Source: Euptelea pleiosperma (Eukaryota > Streptophyta > Magnoliopsida > Ranunculales > Eupteleaceae). From it: DNA of 64,000 bases. This document shows positions 24,801 to 35,300 of the stretch, one piece after another. The stretch lies in contig CM068540.1 in NCBI GenBank assembly GCA_035048495.1, forward strand, positions 14,926,829 to 14,990,828, given 5' to 3'. Numbering within the stretch: position 1 is the stretch's first letter; every line of letters begins with the position of its first letter. The position numbers and the translations under genes are program-made. The notes beneath the pieces are model-generated. The model did not search any database. It worked only from the letters and a program-made list of their open reading frames with translations, and was not told the DNA's origin.

Positions 24801-25315
24801 GAGTCCGTCTAGAGCTACACCCATTCTTACATCCAGTTCCTACACCCGGGGGTGGGGGCCCACATAGAGATCATGTTGGACAACCCATTTCTTTTCTTCT
24901 CCTACGCCAATCAGGATTCAGGGCTGACCTAACTGATGACTTTCAGGTTTTCAAAAAATGGGCACTACTGGATCCCCATAATTGTTGACATTGATCACGA
25001 GTATTGGAAAAACTCTTGTTCAAGTTTATTATTTGGTTTTCCTGCGGTGGAAATAATCTATGGTCTGCACTTTAACTATCAAGCAATTTATTTGCTTAAA
25101 CCCTTTTTTCTTTCTACTTTGCGCAGCCTGTGGTGCAATTTAGTCTAGCAAGTATCTTACTGACATTCTACTCTGCTGCATTATTGCAGGAAGGTAGCTA
25201 TGAATCTGAACCTCGCTGTTCTTTCACTGAAGGTGCGCGAGATCTTGCTGTCCTAGAAGCAATGCTTGAATCTGCTACGAAGCAAGGAGCACAGGTCAAT
25301 GTGAAAAAATTCTAG
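3876..25315 (+). CDS. Gfo/Idh/MocA-family NAD(P)-dependent oxidoreductase, 12 exons, start codon not found
   Basis: Exons: 3876-4000, 4081-4221, 6289-6337, 6717-6734, 11850-11965, 12068-12181, 13029-13079, 23355-23443, 23541-23601, 23698-23775, 23946-24056, 25190-25315 (TAG stop). All introns are GT-AG and all phases join, giving 358 full codons plus one split codon, close to the roughly 370 residues I recall for the Arabidopsis oxidoreductase-family homologue. The N-terminal Rossmann motif IAVLGAG is in exon 1. The EKP motif, whose lysine acts in catalysis in this family, is on the 18-nt exon 4. The D-x-G-x-H motif (LDMGVHF) is in exon 7. The product should be a soluble dehydrogenase or reductase; the substrate is unknown. 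Exon 1 has no in-frame ATG (upstream in-frame stop at 3770), so the initiator must be on an unseen upstream exon or has been lost. Intron 4 (5.1 kb) and intron 7 (10.3 kb) are swollen by transposons. Confidence 0.85.
4610..5090. repeat. GTGTCGGACAC-rich repeat in intron 2
   Basis: Two blocks, 4610-4830 and 5010-5085, are built of degenerate copies of the palindromic word GTGTCGGACAC and of CCGACAC, separated by AT-rich sequence. Related words occur at 15160-15400, 16920-17000 and 18740-18860. The copies are too degenerate to define element ends. The rest of intron 2 (4222-6288) shows no recognisable gene. Confidence 0.5.
6717..6734 (+). CDS. 18-nt microexon of the oxidoreductase gene carrying the EKP motif
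   Basis: Exon 3 ends CTTCAAG/GTGATT in phase 1. The expected next residues in this family are EKPAAA. The only place found that encodes them in phase is AGAAACCAGCTGCAGCCT, preceded by AG and followed by the strong donor GTAAGT. It leaves phase 1 for exon 5 at 11850, which begins in the matching frame and yields Ser at the junction. Flanking introns are 379 bp and 5,115 bp. Confidence 0.8.
7472..7708. mobile_element. Possible Tourist-like MITE, 237 bp
   Basis: The left end GGGTGCATTTGGACTG matches about 12 of 16 bases of the inverted right end (reverse complement GGGCCCATTTGAACAG). GG-starting, TTTGG-containing ends are typical of PIF/Harbinger MITEs. The left flank is TTA, but the right flank is ATA, so the 3-bp target duplication is imperfect. 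A 14-bp hairpin (CCCCAAAACACAGT and its inverse) lies inside. Confidence 0.4.
8030..9840 (-). mobile_element. Degenerate L1-type LINE remnant in intron 4
   Basis: Read on the minus strand, 8869-8390 encodes a zf-RVT-like segment of a LINE ORF2 (DYCWMSKHSGETVHHLLMYC), the usual C-terminal module of plant L1 elements. The region toward 9840 gives broken ORF1-like pieces. The 3' end near 8030 closes with a CCTTAAATAAAG-type tail like that of the LINE at 19520-22620. The reverse transcriptase core is missing, so the copy is internally deleted, and it lies antisense to the host gene. No intact reading frame remains. Confidence 0.7.
9841..11096. other. Intron 4 interior without recognisable features
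   Basis: AT-rich intron DNA. A purine-rich patch of GAAGGAAGAAGAAG type lies near 10330. No coding signal, terminal repeat or RNA gene was recognised. Confidence 0.4.
11097..11417. mobile_element. Tourist-like MITE, about 320 bp
   Basis: The ends GGTTGTGTTTGGTTTGTGCG and, inverted, GGGAGCATTTAGTTCACGCG agree at about 12 of 20 positions and have the GG...TTTGG form of PIF/Harbinger termini. The flanks are TAA and TGA, an imperfect 3-bp target duplication. The 106-aa reading frame inside is unlike known proteins and is taken as chance. Confidence 0.45.
13560..13812 (-). mobile_element. Ty1-copia polypurine tract and 3' LTR remnant
   Basis: On the minus strand a purine-rich tract TTGAGGGGGAGTG (about 13793-13806) is followed by TGTTATCATATACG at 13795 downward, the usual junction of a copia internal region and 3' LTR. 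A TATA-like TACATAAATAAG follows. A GA-rich microsatellite (13597-13640) lies inside the LTR. No pol coding sequence survives upstream at 13812-14250, so this is a fragment. Its distal end is uncertain. Confidence 0.6.
14431..15160 (-). repeat. Tandem array of three SINE-like units
   Basis: Three head-to-tail copies begin at 14431, 14693 and 14949 (periods 262 and 256); the third is truncated. On the minus strand each complete unit has a pol III B-box-like GTTCGAGACTC shortly after TGGTATCAAAGCGGGAGG, which resembles the start of a tRNA. This suggests a tRNA-derived SINE on the minus strand. The array lies in intron 7 of the oxidoreductase gene, and a two-unit array of the same family occurs at 32965-33426. 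Confidence 0.7.
15650..16660. repeat. Unclassified interspersed repeat, copy 1
   Basis: Contains two tandem subunits (about 16198-16398 and 16438-16640) that share GTGCACAAATC, GTGTAAATGC and TTGTAAGGTTTCGTAATTAC. The whole stretch resembles, in inverted orientation, 39230-40450 in the TBCCD1 first intron. No coding capacity or clear termini were seen, so its class is unknown. Confidence 0.5.
17085..17310. mobile_element. Partial fold-back MITE of the CACGTGGC family
   Basis: Carries the family words for GTTGGACCTAC, CTGATTAGT, ACTAATC, CAAACATGCATAC and CCACGTGGC in the order seen in the copies at 44593-45858, but one arm is eroded. It includes one G-box (CACGTGGC, 17279-17286). Confidence 0.5.
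17500..17646. repeat. GC-rich palindrome cluster followed by an AT dinucleotide tract
   Basis: About 115 bp with repeated AGGCGCGCGCCTT-type palindromes (for example AGGCGCGCGCCTTCACC and CAGGCGCGCGCCTTGAC), then about 27 bp of alternating TA at 17620-17646. It stands out sharply in an AT-rich intron. No transposon ends were recognised. Confidence 0.5.
18018..18480. mobile_element. Fold-back MITE with perfect 12-bp target duplication
   Basis: The element (18030-18468, 439 bp) starts ATGGTTTTAAAAACGGCC and ends GGCCTCCTTTAAACC, inverted versions of one another. It is flanked on both sides by the identical 12-mer TTTGTTTTAGCT (18018-18029 and 18469-18480). The inside consists of many AACGGCCGTTTAAACGG-like palindromic words and has no reading frame. 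A second copy with its own flanking repeat is at 50512-50963 in inverse orientation, and a relic is at 46095-46440. Confidence 0.8.
19520..22620 (+). mobile_element. Degenerate L1-type LINE in intron 7
   Basis: On the plus strand, 19620-19800 gives the end of an endonuclease domain (TSDHVPLILD). 20292-20700 gives reverse transcriptase (FKPISLVGSMYKILAKMLA, then AFVRGRQIF). FVDDTLVF near 20930 corresponds to the F/YxDD active site. A zf-RVT segment is at 21918-22200 (DYCSMCKHSREFVFHLLMHC). Frames are broken by stops and shifts throughout. The 5' part is missing. The 3' end near 22620 has the CAATAAATCTTATAC-type tail. It lies in the same orientation as the host gene. Confidence 0.85.
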
Positions 25316-26330
25316 TCAAATGTCAGGACTGCGATTCAGATGACAATGACTGAAGTGCAGTGTGAGGGAGCTGCTGACGTTTCAAGTTGATCTGTAATTT
25401 TAAACGTTAGTTCCGAGGCTCAGAAGTGCATGCTGGAAGTGATGCAAGAAACGGAGGCTAAAGATGCCCCATGTTGTAACATTTGTAACTACAAGTACCC
25501 TAATGTGAAACAGATGGCAATGACCGAAGTACAGTGTGAGGGAGCTGCTGACGTTCCAAGTTGATCTGTAATTTAGAACGTTAGTTCCCAGGCTCAGCAA
25601 TGCATGCTTGAAGTGATGGATGAATCGGAGGCTAAAGATGCCTCATTTTGTAACATTTGTAACTACAAGTACCCTAATGTGAAACTGATGCAGGGGATGT
25701 GGTGTCGGATACACAATTATTTGCAAGGGGTAATAGACTTGGTAATTGTGGTTCAAATTAACGTAATACATCGCCTTGCAGTACGAATCAACTTTCACAA
25801 ATCATTTCTCATTTTCTTGTAGCTGAGGGTAGTGGAGCAAATGACTTGAAATTATCCATAGCACTGAAAATTGCTTACTGATTTAGCAACTTATATTTCT
25901 CTTATTTTGCACAAAAAAAAAAGTGTAGCAAATTGCATCTACAAACTAGTTAATAATAGCCAAAAAAGTCTGGAAAGTACTGAGATAATTCTCACCAAGT
26001 GGGTATCAGGCAGTTATTTCCTTTTTAATATATGGCTACATGAGGTCAACACTGCAAAAATCTTAAAGATAAAACCATGAACCCTTACATGCTCGTGAAC
26101 CGAGGTTAATTAGTAAGTAAAAAAGAGGAGACATTTTCTCATTGCCTTGTGCAATAGCCTGAATATAAAGATAAGTGCATCACTGTGCAATACATATGAT
26201 TGATTCCCTGCTGCCTAGAGTTCTAAAAACAGGGAGACACAAAAGAAGGTTGGCGGAAAAGATGGAGAATCAGAAGGCTTAGTTTACAACCTCGTGAAAA
26301 ACATCATCATGCCACTAACATCTTGCAACG
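25316..26330. repeat. Convergent intergenic region with a 174-bp tandem duplication
   Basis: The stop codons of the oxidoreductase (25315) and TBCCD1 (26331, minus strand) face each other, so both 3' UTRs fall here. Immediately after the oxidoreductase stop, 25337-25510 and 25511-25684 are direct copies with a period of 174 bp and few mismatches. No further gene was recognised in the remaining 650 bp. Confidence 0.7.
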
Positions 26331-29300
26331 TCAGTCACCTTGTAGGCAGTAAAGCTGGCGGATATTCCCAGAGGCTGCACCATCATCAAAATAACTCTAT
26401 TAGGCCTCTTTCTTTTTTTTTTTGCCAAGTTCAAAATTAGGCATGCAAACAAAACACAAGTGGTCATGCTCAAGTTTCATGTTTCAAACAAATTCTGAGC
26501 AAATGCTGCCTATGAGATTACAAATCATTTGGTCAAGAATCATGTCTGATTTATCATTTCACCAGAATACCAAACATCTTTGCAGAAACTGTTTTCTGAA
26601 ATCCCCCAAGAGCCATCTTTATAGAATGTTGTGTCCAGATTCTTCAAAATAGTATTAACTGATGGAGAATTCAGTTACAGACAGAAAACAGTTTATTTCT
26701 GGAACTGCACAAATGACCGCATAATACGACAAATCCAGGATCGTAAAGAAATCTACAAACAGTTTTCGTTGTTTATGGCACTTAGAGATACATCTCATGG
26801 TTAAGTGTGTCCAGTCTGTTTTTGGGCTATATGCTAATTCCACGAGGTGTCCCACCGACTTAGCAGTCCAGATGAACCAGTTGCTCATGTTAAAGGTATT
26901 GGAGAGTAGAATACATTCAGGATGATGGACCTGAATGTTGTCAACAAATGATAGATAGGCTTTTGGACTGCCTCTGCAGATCAGAGGATGTGATACAGTT
27001 CCTAATGTTCTATTTTTTTACGACACTTGGGAGTGATGTGAGGTCAAACCACTCCCGGTTCAAGCTTAGCAGGATCCAATTTCAGCCTTCCACAAACTTC
27101 CATAACCTTTCTGCCATGAAGCACTAATGTTCGGAGAGCCAAAGCCCTGGCAATATGCATAGAACAAATGCTCATCCCTTACCATGGGTACAGGTCACAT
27201 CTGCCAAGCACCACTGCAAGTAATAGGCTTAATGGTCTTCTTGATATCTGCCCATCTCTTACAAGTGGTTATGAAGAAGCTTCACTCCATGGTTGGCATA
27301 TCATCATGTAAGAGTATATTGGGAACTGAAGCAAAAACTTTATTGAATGAACTGTTGCAATTGAATCCACCGAGTAACTATCATGAAGTGTTGCATCTGA
27401 AGAGAACATGGTTGGAGTACTTCCCGAACAAAAATAATGTCAGAAGCCAGTAAGCCATGTGCCTGGTCAGGTTTGTGGATTGCAAGGAAAATAGGAACCC
27501 CAAATAATATTTTGGTGGAAAATAGGAATCCACCGAGTAACTATCATTAAGTGTTGCATCTGAAGAGAACATGGTTGGAGTACTCCCGAACAAAAATAAA
27601 GTCAGAAGCCAGTAAGCCATGTGCCTGGAGATGCTCAACTAACTAACATTAATATAGATTCTTCCTAATTTGTATGAATTGCCAGGATGTGAAACAGTAT
27701 AAAAAATAGATCATTTGCGAAAAAAATCGAGGGAAACAAACAAACATTACCATATAACCAATCTTTGAAGTATACATGGAGAGCACATGATAATTCGCGT
27801 TTCCGGTTCTCTTCAAGTTGCATGTCCCTCAAAGCTTGCTTAATTTCCCCTAAACTCTGATGCTGGAAGAGAATCATTTTGTGTTCAATATTTCAACATG
27901 AAGGAGACATTCAAGGACCAATTTGTAATAAAAACATGCAAGCCTTAACGTAAGCAACAAAACCTGAAGCTAATCAAGTAATCAACTAAGAATGGTGGCA
28001 GCATTACGACAGCTGCCATAATAAGCATGGTTTGTCAACATACATTTTTTTGCTGAGACGCCATGTAAACTTCAGGCAATGGAAATGGGTTGTGTTTTGT
28101 AGACGGGGATGATTCGCCTCCAAACCAGTTAGGAATCTGTGCATCAACATCAAATGAGAGTACATAACAAAGTGATTAAACATTAAAAAATATTATCATG
28201 GTCCCAAGTAGATTCACAGTTCAAGTAGTGATTCACATATCTATCTAATGATTAGTTGAAACTTGGAAAGATATAATTTCTAGGCTCCAAAACAAACTGG
28301 TATCATACTGCATATGCAACACCTAAAATATAGTTGAATACTTCCCAAGCCATTAAGACCCGAAGTGTAGTATGAGAATACCAAAAAGTTTGAGAACTGA
28401 TCAGGGTCGAGGCATGTAGCAGACTCAGCTTGAACATCAGAGACCCCTGCAGGATGAGATAATGAATCGTGTGGATCAACCATTCCCAGCACCAGAGGAT
28501 CATTCCATTTGTTGATAGTTGCATCAACACCAACTTGAGTCATATGATCCTCCAACTGTGAATAAAATGTATTGTACGGTGCCACCTGATGCAGGAATGA
28601 CCATAAATTTTCAATATTTTCTAGAATGTGAGGATAGGAAATGAATTTCTATGATCTCTATCCAACAACAGTTTCATAAAAAGATTGAGAAGCTTAAAAT
28701 TGATCGTTGGTCTCAGAAAAAGGTTTTGCACAAGGAGAGCATGTGTATGTGCACCACGGCAACTCACCTGCAGTTTATGGTTATCACCAAGAATAAGTGG
28801 CCGCTGATTTACCCCCACAAAGAACACACACTCACGACAATTAGCAATGCAGATTCGTTTTGCTGCTGTAATCACTTGCACTCGTTCACAGTGCTCCACT
28901 CGTACAGCCTATAAAAGACATGAAATCCATTGAAGGTGCACTCAGTTCACTATTCATTTAACAGATAGTGTGCATAATACATATTATACTTGAATTAGGA
29001 GGATTGTTGGATGGTAATCAATAACACATGGATACCAGTTTCTTTTGCAAAATTAAGAGAAGCATACTAATTTTTCCGCTATAATTTGATCTGCATAATT
29101 CGACACAATCTTCTGTGAAAAAAAGTACTAAATCTGTTTGTAACTTCAGATAGATTCGCATTTCAGAGAGAGAGACTAAAAATGCGTTTGTGAGAGAGAG
29201 AGAGAGAGATTTTATTTTTTAAAAAAAGGCTTCTCATTGACAGAAGGCGTGACTCATTGGACGAGTACCTACCAACATGTCAACAGAGGGTGGGGTAGTA

Positions 29301-32300
29301 TTGGTACATGGTTACTTCGTCTACAGATAATACACTTAACAGTAGGAACCTATCACGACTATCCTTCCTCATCATATTAGGAAACAACTAAAAGAAAGTA
29401 AAAATGAAAGAAACTATCAAAGGGAGATTCTCGCACAGATGAAACCCATTTGGAACCCATATATGACACCAGCCTTCCCTTCTTTGTATATGGCATAGCA
29501 TAGCATCAATGAGCTTGCAGATTAATTGGCAAGAGTTGCTGTAGATAGAGATGTTCTTTACATAGTACATAATCGTGTTACCTATACTGGATGTGGGTGT
29601 GAGATTTCAAGTGAAGAGTTCATAGATGACGGATTGAAGCCCGTATCCATGGATTGCAAACAGCAAAGAAACAAACATGGCAAAGACAAACCAATCTAAA
29701 AACAAAAGGTGGAGGAATCGGTCGCTACACTTAGCCTGTGTTAGTGGCCTTGACATTTATGGCATGTTGATTTACTTGCTATAGTTTTGTGACTTTTGTA
29801 ATTAAGCGGCATGTAATAATGGGAACTAACATTTACTTCTTGATTTAAAATTGTTTAGTTGAAGAATATATGCATTCCTTTCAGCCAACTTGATACTCGA
29901 TATGGTAAAAAACATTTGATATATGCTAATCAAGAAAAGTCAGGATGCCACCAGAATATTCAAAAGTTAATATCACAAAGTCCTAACATCTACCTTGCCA
30001 ATGGCTCCGAGAACTATAGTTGCATCGGAACATCCATAAACAGTGGCATATCTTAAAGGTGCTAATATGTAAATCACAGAGTCATGGCAATTGAGAACCT
30101 GCGAAAAAAATTATGTTAAGTTAGAATCAACAAAAGCTTCAGATGATTAACATACAGTTTTCATGCTGTGCATGTACACATAAAGCATATGCAGTAGTGA
30201 AATTCAAAACTGAAACTACAACAGTAGTGGTGAATATATTTTCTAAACTCAAGCAAAGGTAATAAATGAACAATATATCCTTTTAAGACTTGGCTTTTAG
30301 TGTGACAATTGAAGTTAGGGGATCATAACTTTTGAAAACCTTATCTTAAGATAAAAATCAAGTTCCACAGAAGGGTTTGGTTTTGAAGATTTCTTTTTTG
30401 TCGATACACAAAAGTTCATTTAAGATAAAACTAGAGTATACATGAAAAGATAGGATAACTGGCATCAACTTACCAATACCAAAAAGGTCAAGTCTGGGTC
30501 TTTCGTTCTTTTCTATTTTACCGCTCAACAGTCAAACAAATTCCATTAAATGACTTGCAAGTGATCTCTTTTCACAGGCCAGCACATAAAAGAATTTCCA
30601 AATGAAGAGCAACCAGATGGTCCTTAGATGTATTGACAATCTAGTTCCATCGTTATTAATAGGGCTCTCCTTTGATCATGTGGGCTCTAAGTCAGTCCAA
30701 GGAAGCATAGGCCTAGTTTTATTGAACTCTAAAATACATTATACGAAATTCAAGAGAAGACAAATGTCCCCAAACTGATATTTCTGGAATCTGATGCCAA
30801 CAAAACTTACTGATATAATTGAAAGAATCAGAGTGGGTAACTAATTTACAGGAAAATAAATATTCGAGGGCTGAGCCATGGTTCAATTGGTTGGCATTCT
30901 GCAATGCAGTCATAAGGTACCAGGTTCAATCCCAGCTTACCTAGCAAAGGGATAGAAAATAAAAAAGGAAGAGTAAAAAAGGCACTATTCTCATATGGAA
31001 AATTAAAGGCAAAGAGCCCCAAACCAGGCAACTGATTCAACAGCTGGTGAATTAGAGTTGGTCTCTGTACCCGATTAATGAGAAAATGATGTAATAACCA
31101 AGATATATAAGCAGTTCCTCAAATCAAATGCCTAACGATAGAATCAAGCAAAGAGGCATCAATTTAATCCTACGTTTTTATATGGAGTCATGGTGACAAC
31201 TTTAGTAATCGACTGTTTGAAATTTACCCCTTGAGGTATTCAACGATAAAGCCCATGGCATTAAGTCTCGGCCGGGACCAAGACCTAAAACATGAAGAAA
31301 ACAAGATGATGAAGCCACTCATTCAGCTCTCTGCCATTTTATAAGTCAGGAGAAGAAGATGCAAGTAGATCAATCCAAATTGTGCTAGAAATAAGTAGGT
31401 TCCCCCGAACACAATCCAAAGGTTGCAGAGGAAGGAAACTTCGAGTTAAAGAGCCTTTAGTAATGAAATCCTTAATCCCATCTTGCAAATATTTTTTTTT
31501 TTTGATAGGTAAAGTCTGTAAAGATAATTCATTAAGAAGGGGGAGCCTTTGCAAATTCAATTAGTTTAAATGTCACCATCTGCTGGAGCCGACCAATAGA
31601 TTTAAAAACGGCTTATTTCAAATCTTGTTGCACTTCCCCAGTCTAGAATTTCTGCAGGCCTTCAAGGACAGAAGGCAATTCATGCTTAATGAATAGGATA
31701 TTTCCATACTATTTGAAGGAAACTGCACGCATTTGTGTGTGTGAAAAGGCACACACTCACATGTCTGTGTGTAGTGTGTCCTACAGACATTTTCAGTGAT
31801 AAGTGAATTATATGAGATGAACTTGCAGTACTTACACATACCTATTCAACAAACACTTAAGGATTGCAAAATACTAGGGGAAAATTACAGTAAAGTCACG
31901 ATTTTGAAACTCAAATATCAGTTTAAGGCCTACTTTCGGTCTATTTACCTATGGACAACCACTTAATATCTCATTTTAATTTCGGAAAAAATTGGCCTTT
32001 GTCTTCCCAAACCACAATACTGAAGTGTTTTGGTACCATCATATAGAGCTTGCATGAGGAGGGTTCTGGCAGGCTGTGCCGTGGGCATTTTTTCAATAGG
32101 AGTGTCTGGTTTCTTGGGTTTGGAGGTGGCTGAACTTCTTCCCCTTATAATTGGCAGGCTAGTTCTTTTTTTTACTTTAAATTAGTGCGCTCAATGATTG
32201 TTGTCATGGGCTTTTTTGGCATTCAAAATTTAGCGTCAAGCCTCTAGAATGGGAATTTAGGGAAGTTTGAGCAGATTCCCTTCTTATTTTAGAAGAAATT

Positions 32301-35300
32301 CTTCGCCAAATCAAAATCAAGTACACGACATGTAGCATGTAGGACAATAGCTAATGAAATAGAACAGATTAAACCACCAATACAAACAAAATAAAATTCA
32401 GCAAAAACAGCTCCAATCGAATCCAAACTGACTATAAGACCCATTTCAGTTTTTATAGGTTTAACAAGCATCGGAAGCTTCTGCACACCGACAAAAAGAA
32501 CAGGAATTAAAAAAGACCATAACATAGTATACATGTGTGTGTGTGAAAGAGAGATTTTAGAAGGAACGCAAGAATGTGGGGAACCAATGTTACTTGATGT
32601 GTTTTATTTTGAGTCTAAAATGTCTTATTGAGGAATGCTGATGATGGTATGACTTCTCTAAGTTAGCAAATTTTTACATAAATTCTCTAAATCGAATTGA
32701 ACTTCCCCGAATTAATTCCGAATTTTAATTGACCGAAGTTTAAGGCGAAGTCAAAGTTTAGAACCTTGGTTCCTAAACCTCCAAGCAGAGAGAGAGAGAG
32801 AGAGAGACTTTGGCACTTTCAGTTATTAGTTCTTACACAAGAATAGAAATCTAGCAAAAGAAAGCAAGAATGTGAGGAACCGAAGTAACTTATGTGTTGT
32901 ATTTTGTGTCTACAATGCGTTATTGACGAATACTGATGATGGTTTTGGAATATGAATGTGATTGATGCAGGACATCTAACTAATACTTCCAAAAGCCGCG
33001 ACTGATGGGAGCGTGAGATTAAATTCCTTTATCTCATAGCCTAGATCCAGGCCCTTGGTCGAACCCTCCTTCGTGGGTCCCATTTCACATGGGCCATCCA
33101 CCCCGAGTGTGCCCCATTTACGTAGGCTGTCCCACTTAAGCCCGGTGTGAAAATGCCCCAGCATTAATCATCCCCGATGAGGAGTCTCGAACACGAGACC
33201 TCCCGCTCTGATACCACTTTGATGTAGGACATCTAACCAATACTCCCAAAAACCGCGACTGATGGGGACGTGAGATTAAATTCATATATCTCATAGCCTA
33301 GATCGAGGCCCTTGGTCAAACCCTCCTTCGTGGGTCCCATTTCACACGGGCCATCCCACCCCGAGTGTGCCCCATTTACGCAAGCTGCCCCACTCAAGCC
33401 CGGTGTGAAAATGCCCCTGCATTAGTGATATTGGGTTCCTAAACTTCCAAGTTGAGACATTTTGTCACCTGGGGAAGGTGAGAAAAGTTTTGTCAAAAGA
33501 AAAGCTAAAATCCAAATGGGAAATATTCTGTTATTTTGCCATATGATCATATTGAAGAACCCAATTTAGACTTCAGAGACAAGCATCCAAAAAGAGAGAA
33601 ATTAAATTTAGATAATTTTTATTTTCATCTGATGGGTAAACTTAAACCAAAATATATTGTTAGAGAAGCAAAAGTTCAGCCTCAATGAAGTCAACCATTG
33701 ATCTTCAGAGATATATTAGTCTAATCAAAGTATCCCATAATCCAGATCTCTCAACGACACTTGTTTCTGGTTTAAAAAAGTAAATCTCTTTTCAAATGCA
33801 GATAGGCTAATCTAGAACAGCTCTTTCTTGAAGATTCAATCTGTAAAAGAAGGTTATCAAGCATGCATAACAGTGAAAAACAAACAGCACAACAGAAACA
33901 ATTATGCAAACCACTGGCAAGAACTACATAAAACGACAAGAATATGGATCCCTCCTACTAACTATGAGATAAATATATTCTAAGGGATCAGATATCACAA
34001 ATTCAAGTAATCTGTGGTACGGTGTAAATCCTTCATCTTCAGCTGATGGTTGCTCCAGGACAATGAATCTCCAGATCAAGTTATCGGAAAAGATGCTCAG
34101 TATATCGATGCTTTAACCCTTACCTTTACAGAACCTTTAAGATCAGATGCTAGCTTTACAACTGAAGCTTTGGAGATCCCCTCCACAAAACTCGGACTCC
34201 TAGCCCCGCTTGACCCCTTGAATGAACTAGTGCAGGCATCAGCCATAGCAACATCCTGATCAGCAGCACAGGGTGGACCGTTTTCTTTTGAAGAAACTCT
34301 TTCAGCAGCATGTTGTAAAGCAGTCGCTATATTCTGTAGAATCCAATCATGAACTTGTGCTGCAGGAACAGGTACAGCAGGCATGTCTGGATCTGAATTT
34401 GCAAAAAAAGGAGCAGCCTGGCTCAACAAAATTTCTTCAGACCCCTTTTCCCCAAATTGAATGAGGAACCCAAGGTGCTCAAACCTTTCTAAGGTCAAAA
34501 CCTGTGTTCAAAGTGATTAGCAACCTATGAGCAAGCTTAAAGAGATACATCTTTCATGCACAAATAGAAGACACGATTGACAAGATAGACAGTCATTTGT
34601 AAGAGAGAGAGAGAGAGAGAAAATGGATAGTTGTAGGATGCTCAACGCCAATTACATCTTTCCAAAAAAAGCAAGCAGATCTAACCACATTTGGCACACA
34701 CAAGAAGCTTCTATGACCAGAATAAAATTTCAGAAATAAGTATTATATACTAAGATTACAAAACAGACTAAAATGAAATCCTCCATGTCAGATCATGGTT
34801 GCAGTATTGAAGCATCTTTGTTCGCTATGAAAAGTATTTGCATAAACATATCACTTGGGAACTTACTTATTTACACATGATACATTTTCTCCTTCAATAC
34901 TTCGAAATCATACAGAACATTAAATCAGCATTATCTTTACAAAATTTGACTATTGCAAGGCTACTCAACTATATGGAATGGGTCAACAAAACAGTGAAGT
35001 TTTTACCGATCAAAAAAAAAAAAAAAAAAAACAGTGAAGTTAAAATCAATGAACTTAAATTATTTGTCTCCATTGTGGTTTTCAATAGTAGCTTTTCTGA
35101 CACTCAATGATTGCATTATTAGTAGATTACTTCTCACATTATCCACTTCCTTCAGGGGTGCATCACACAATTGATTCTTTTCTTCCCATCCTAAATAAAA
35201 TAGGGAAGAAGTTTCAATGTACAATGGCTGTCTACATACAACAAGGTATGCCAATGTATCAGCTTGAATGTAGTCGCATAAGAAACTTAATTATATGCTT

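Noticed and set aside
30866..30940. Working tRNA gene
   Set aside because: Boxes are present, but no complete acceptor stem or anticodon arm can be folded by eye, and an A-rich SINE-like tail follows.
34097..34498. 133-aa minus-strand frame as a separate gene
   Set aside because: It is exon 3 of TBCCD1 running on into its intron.
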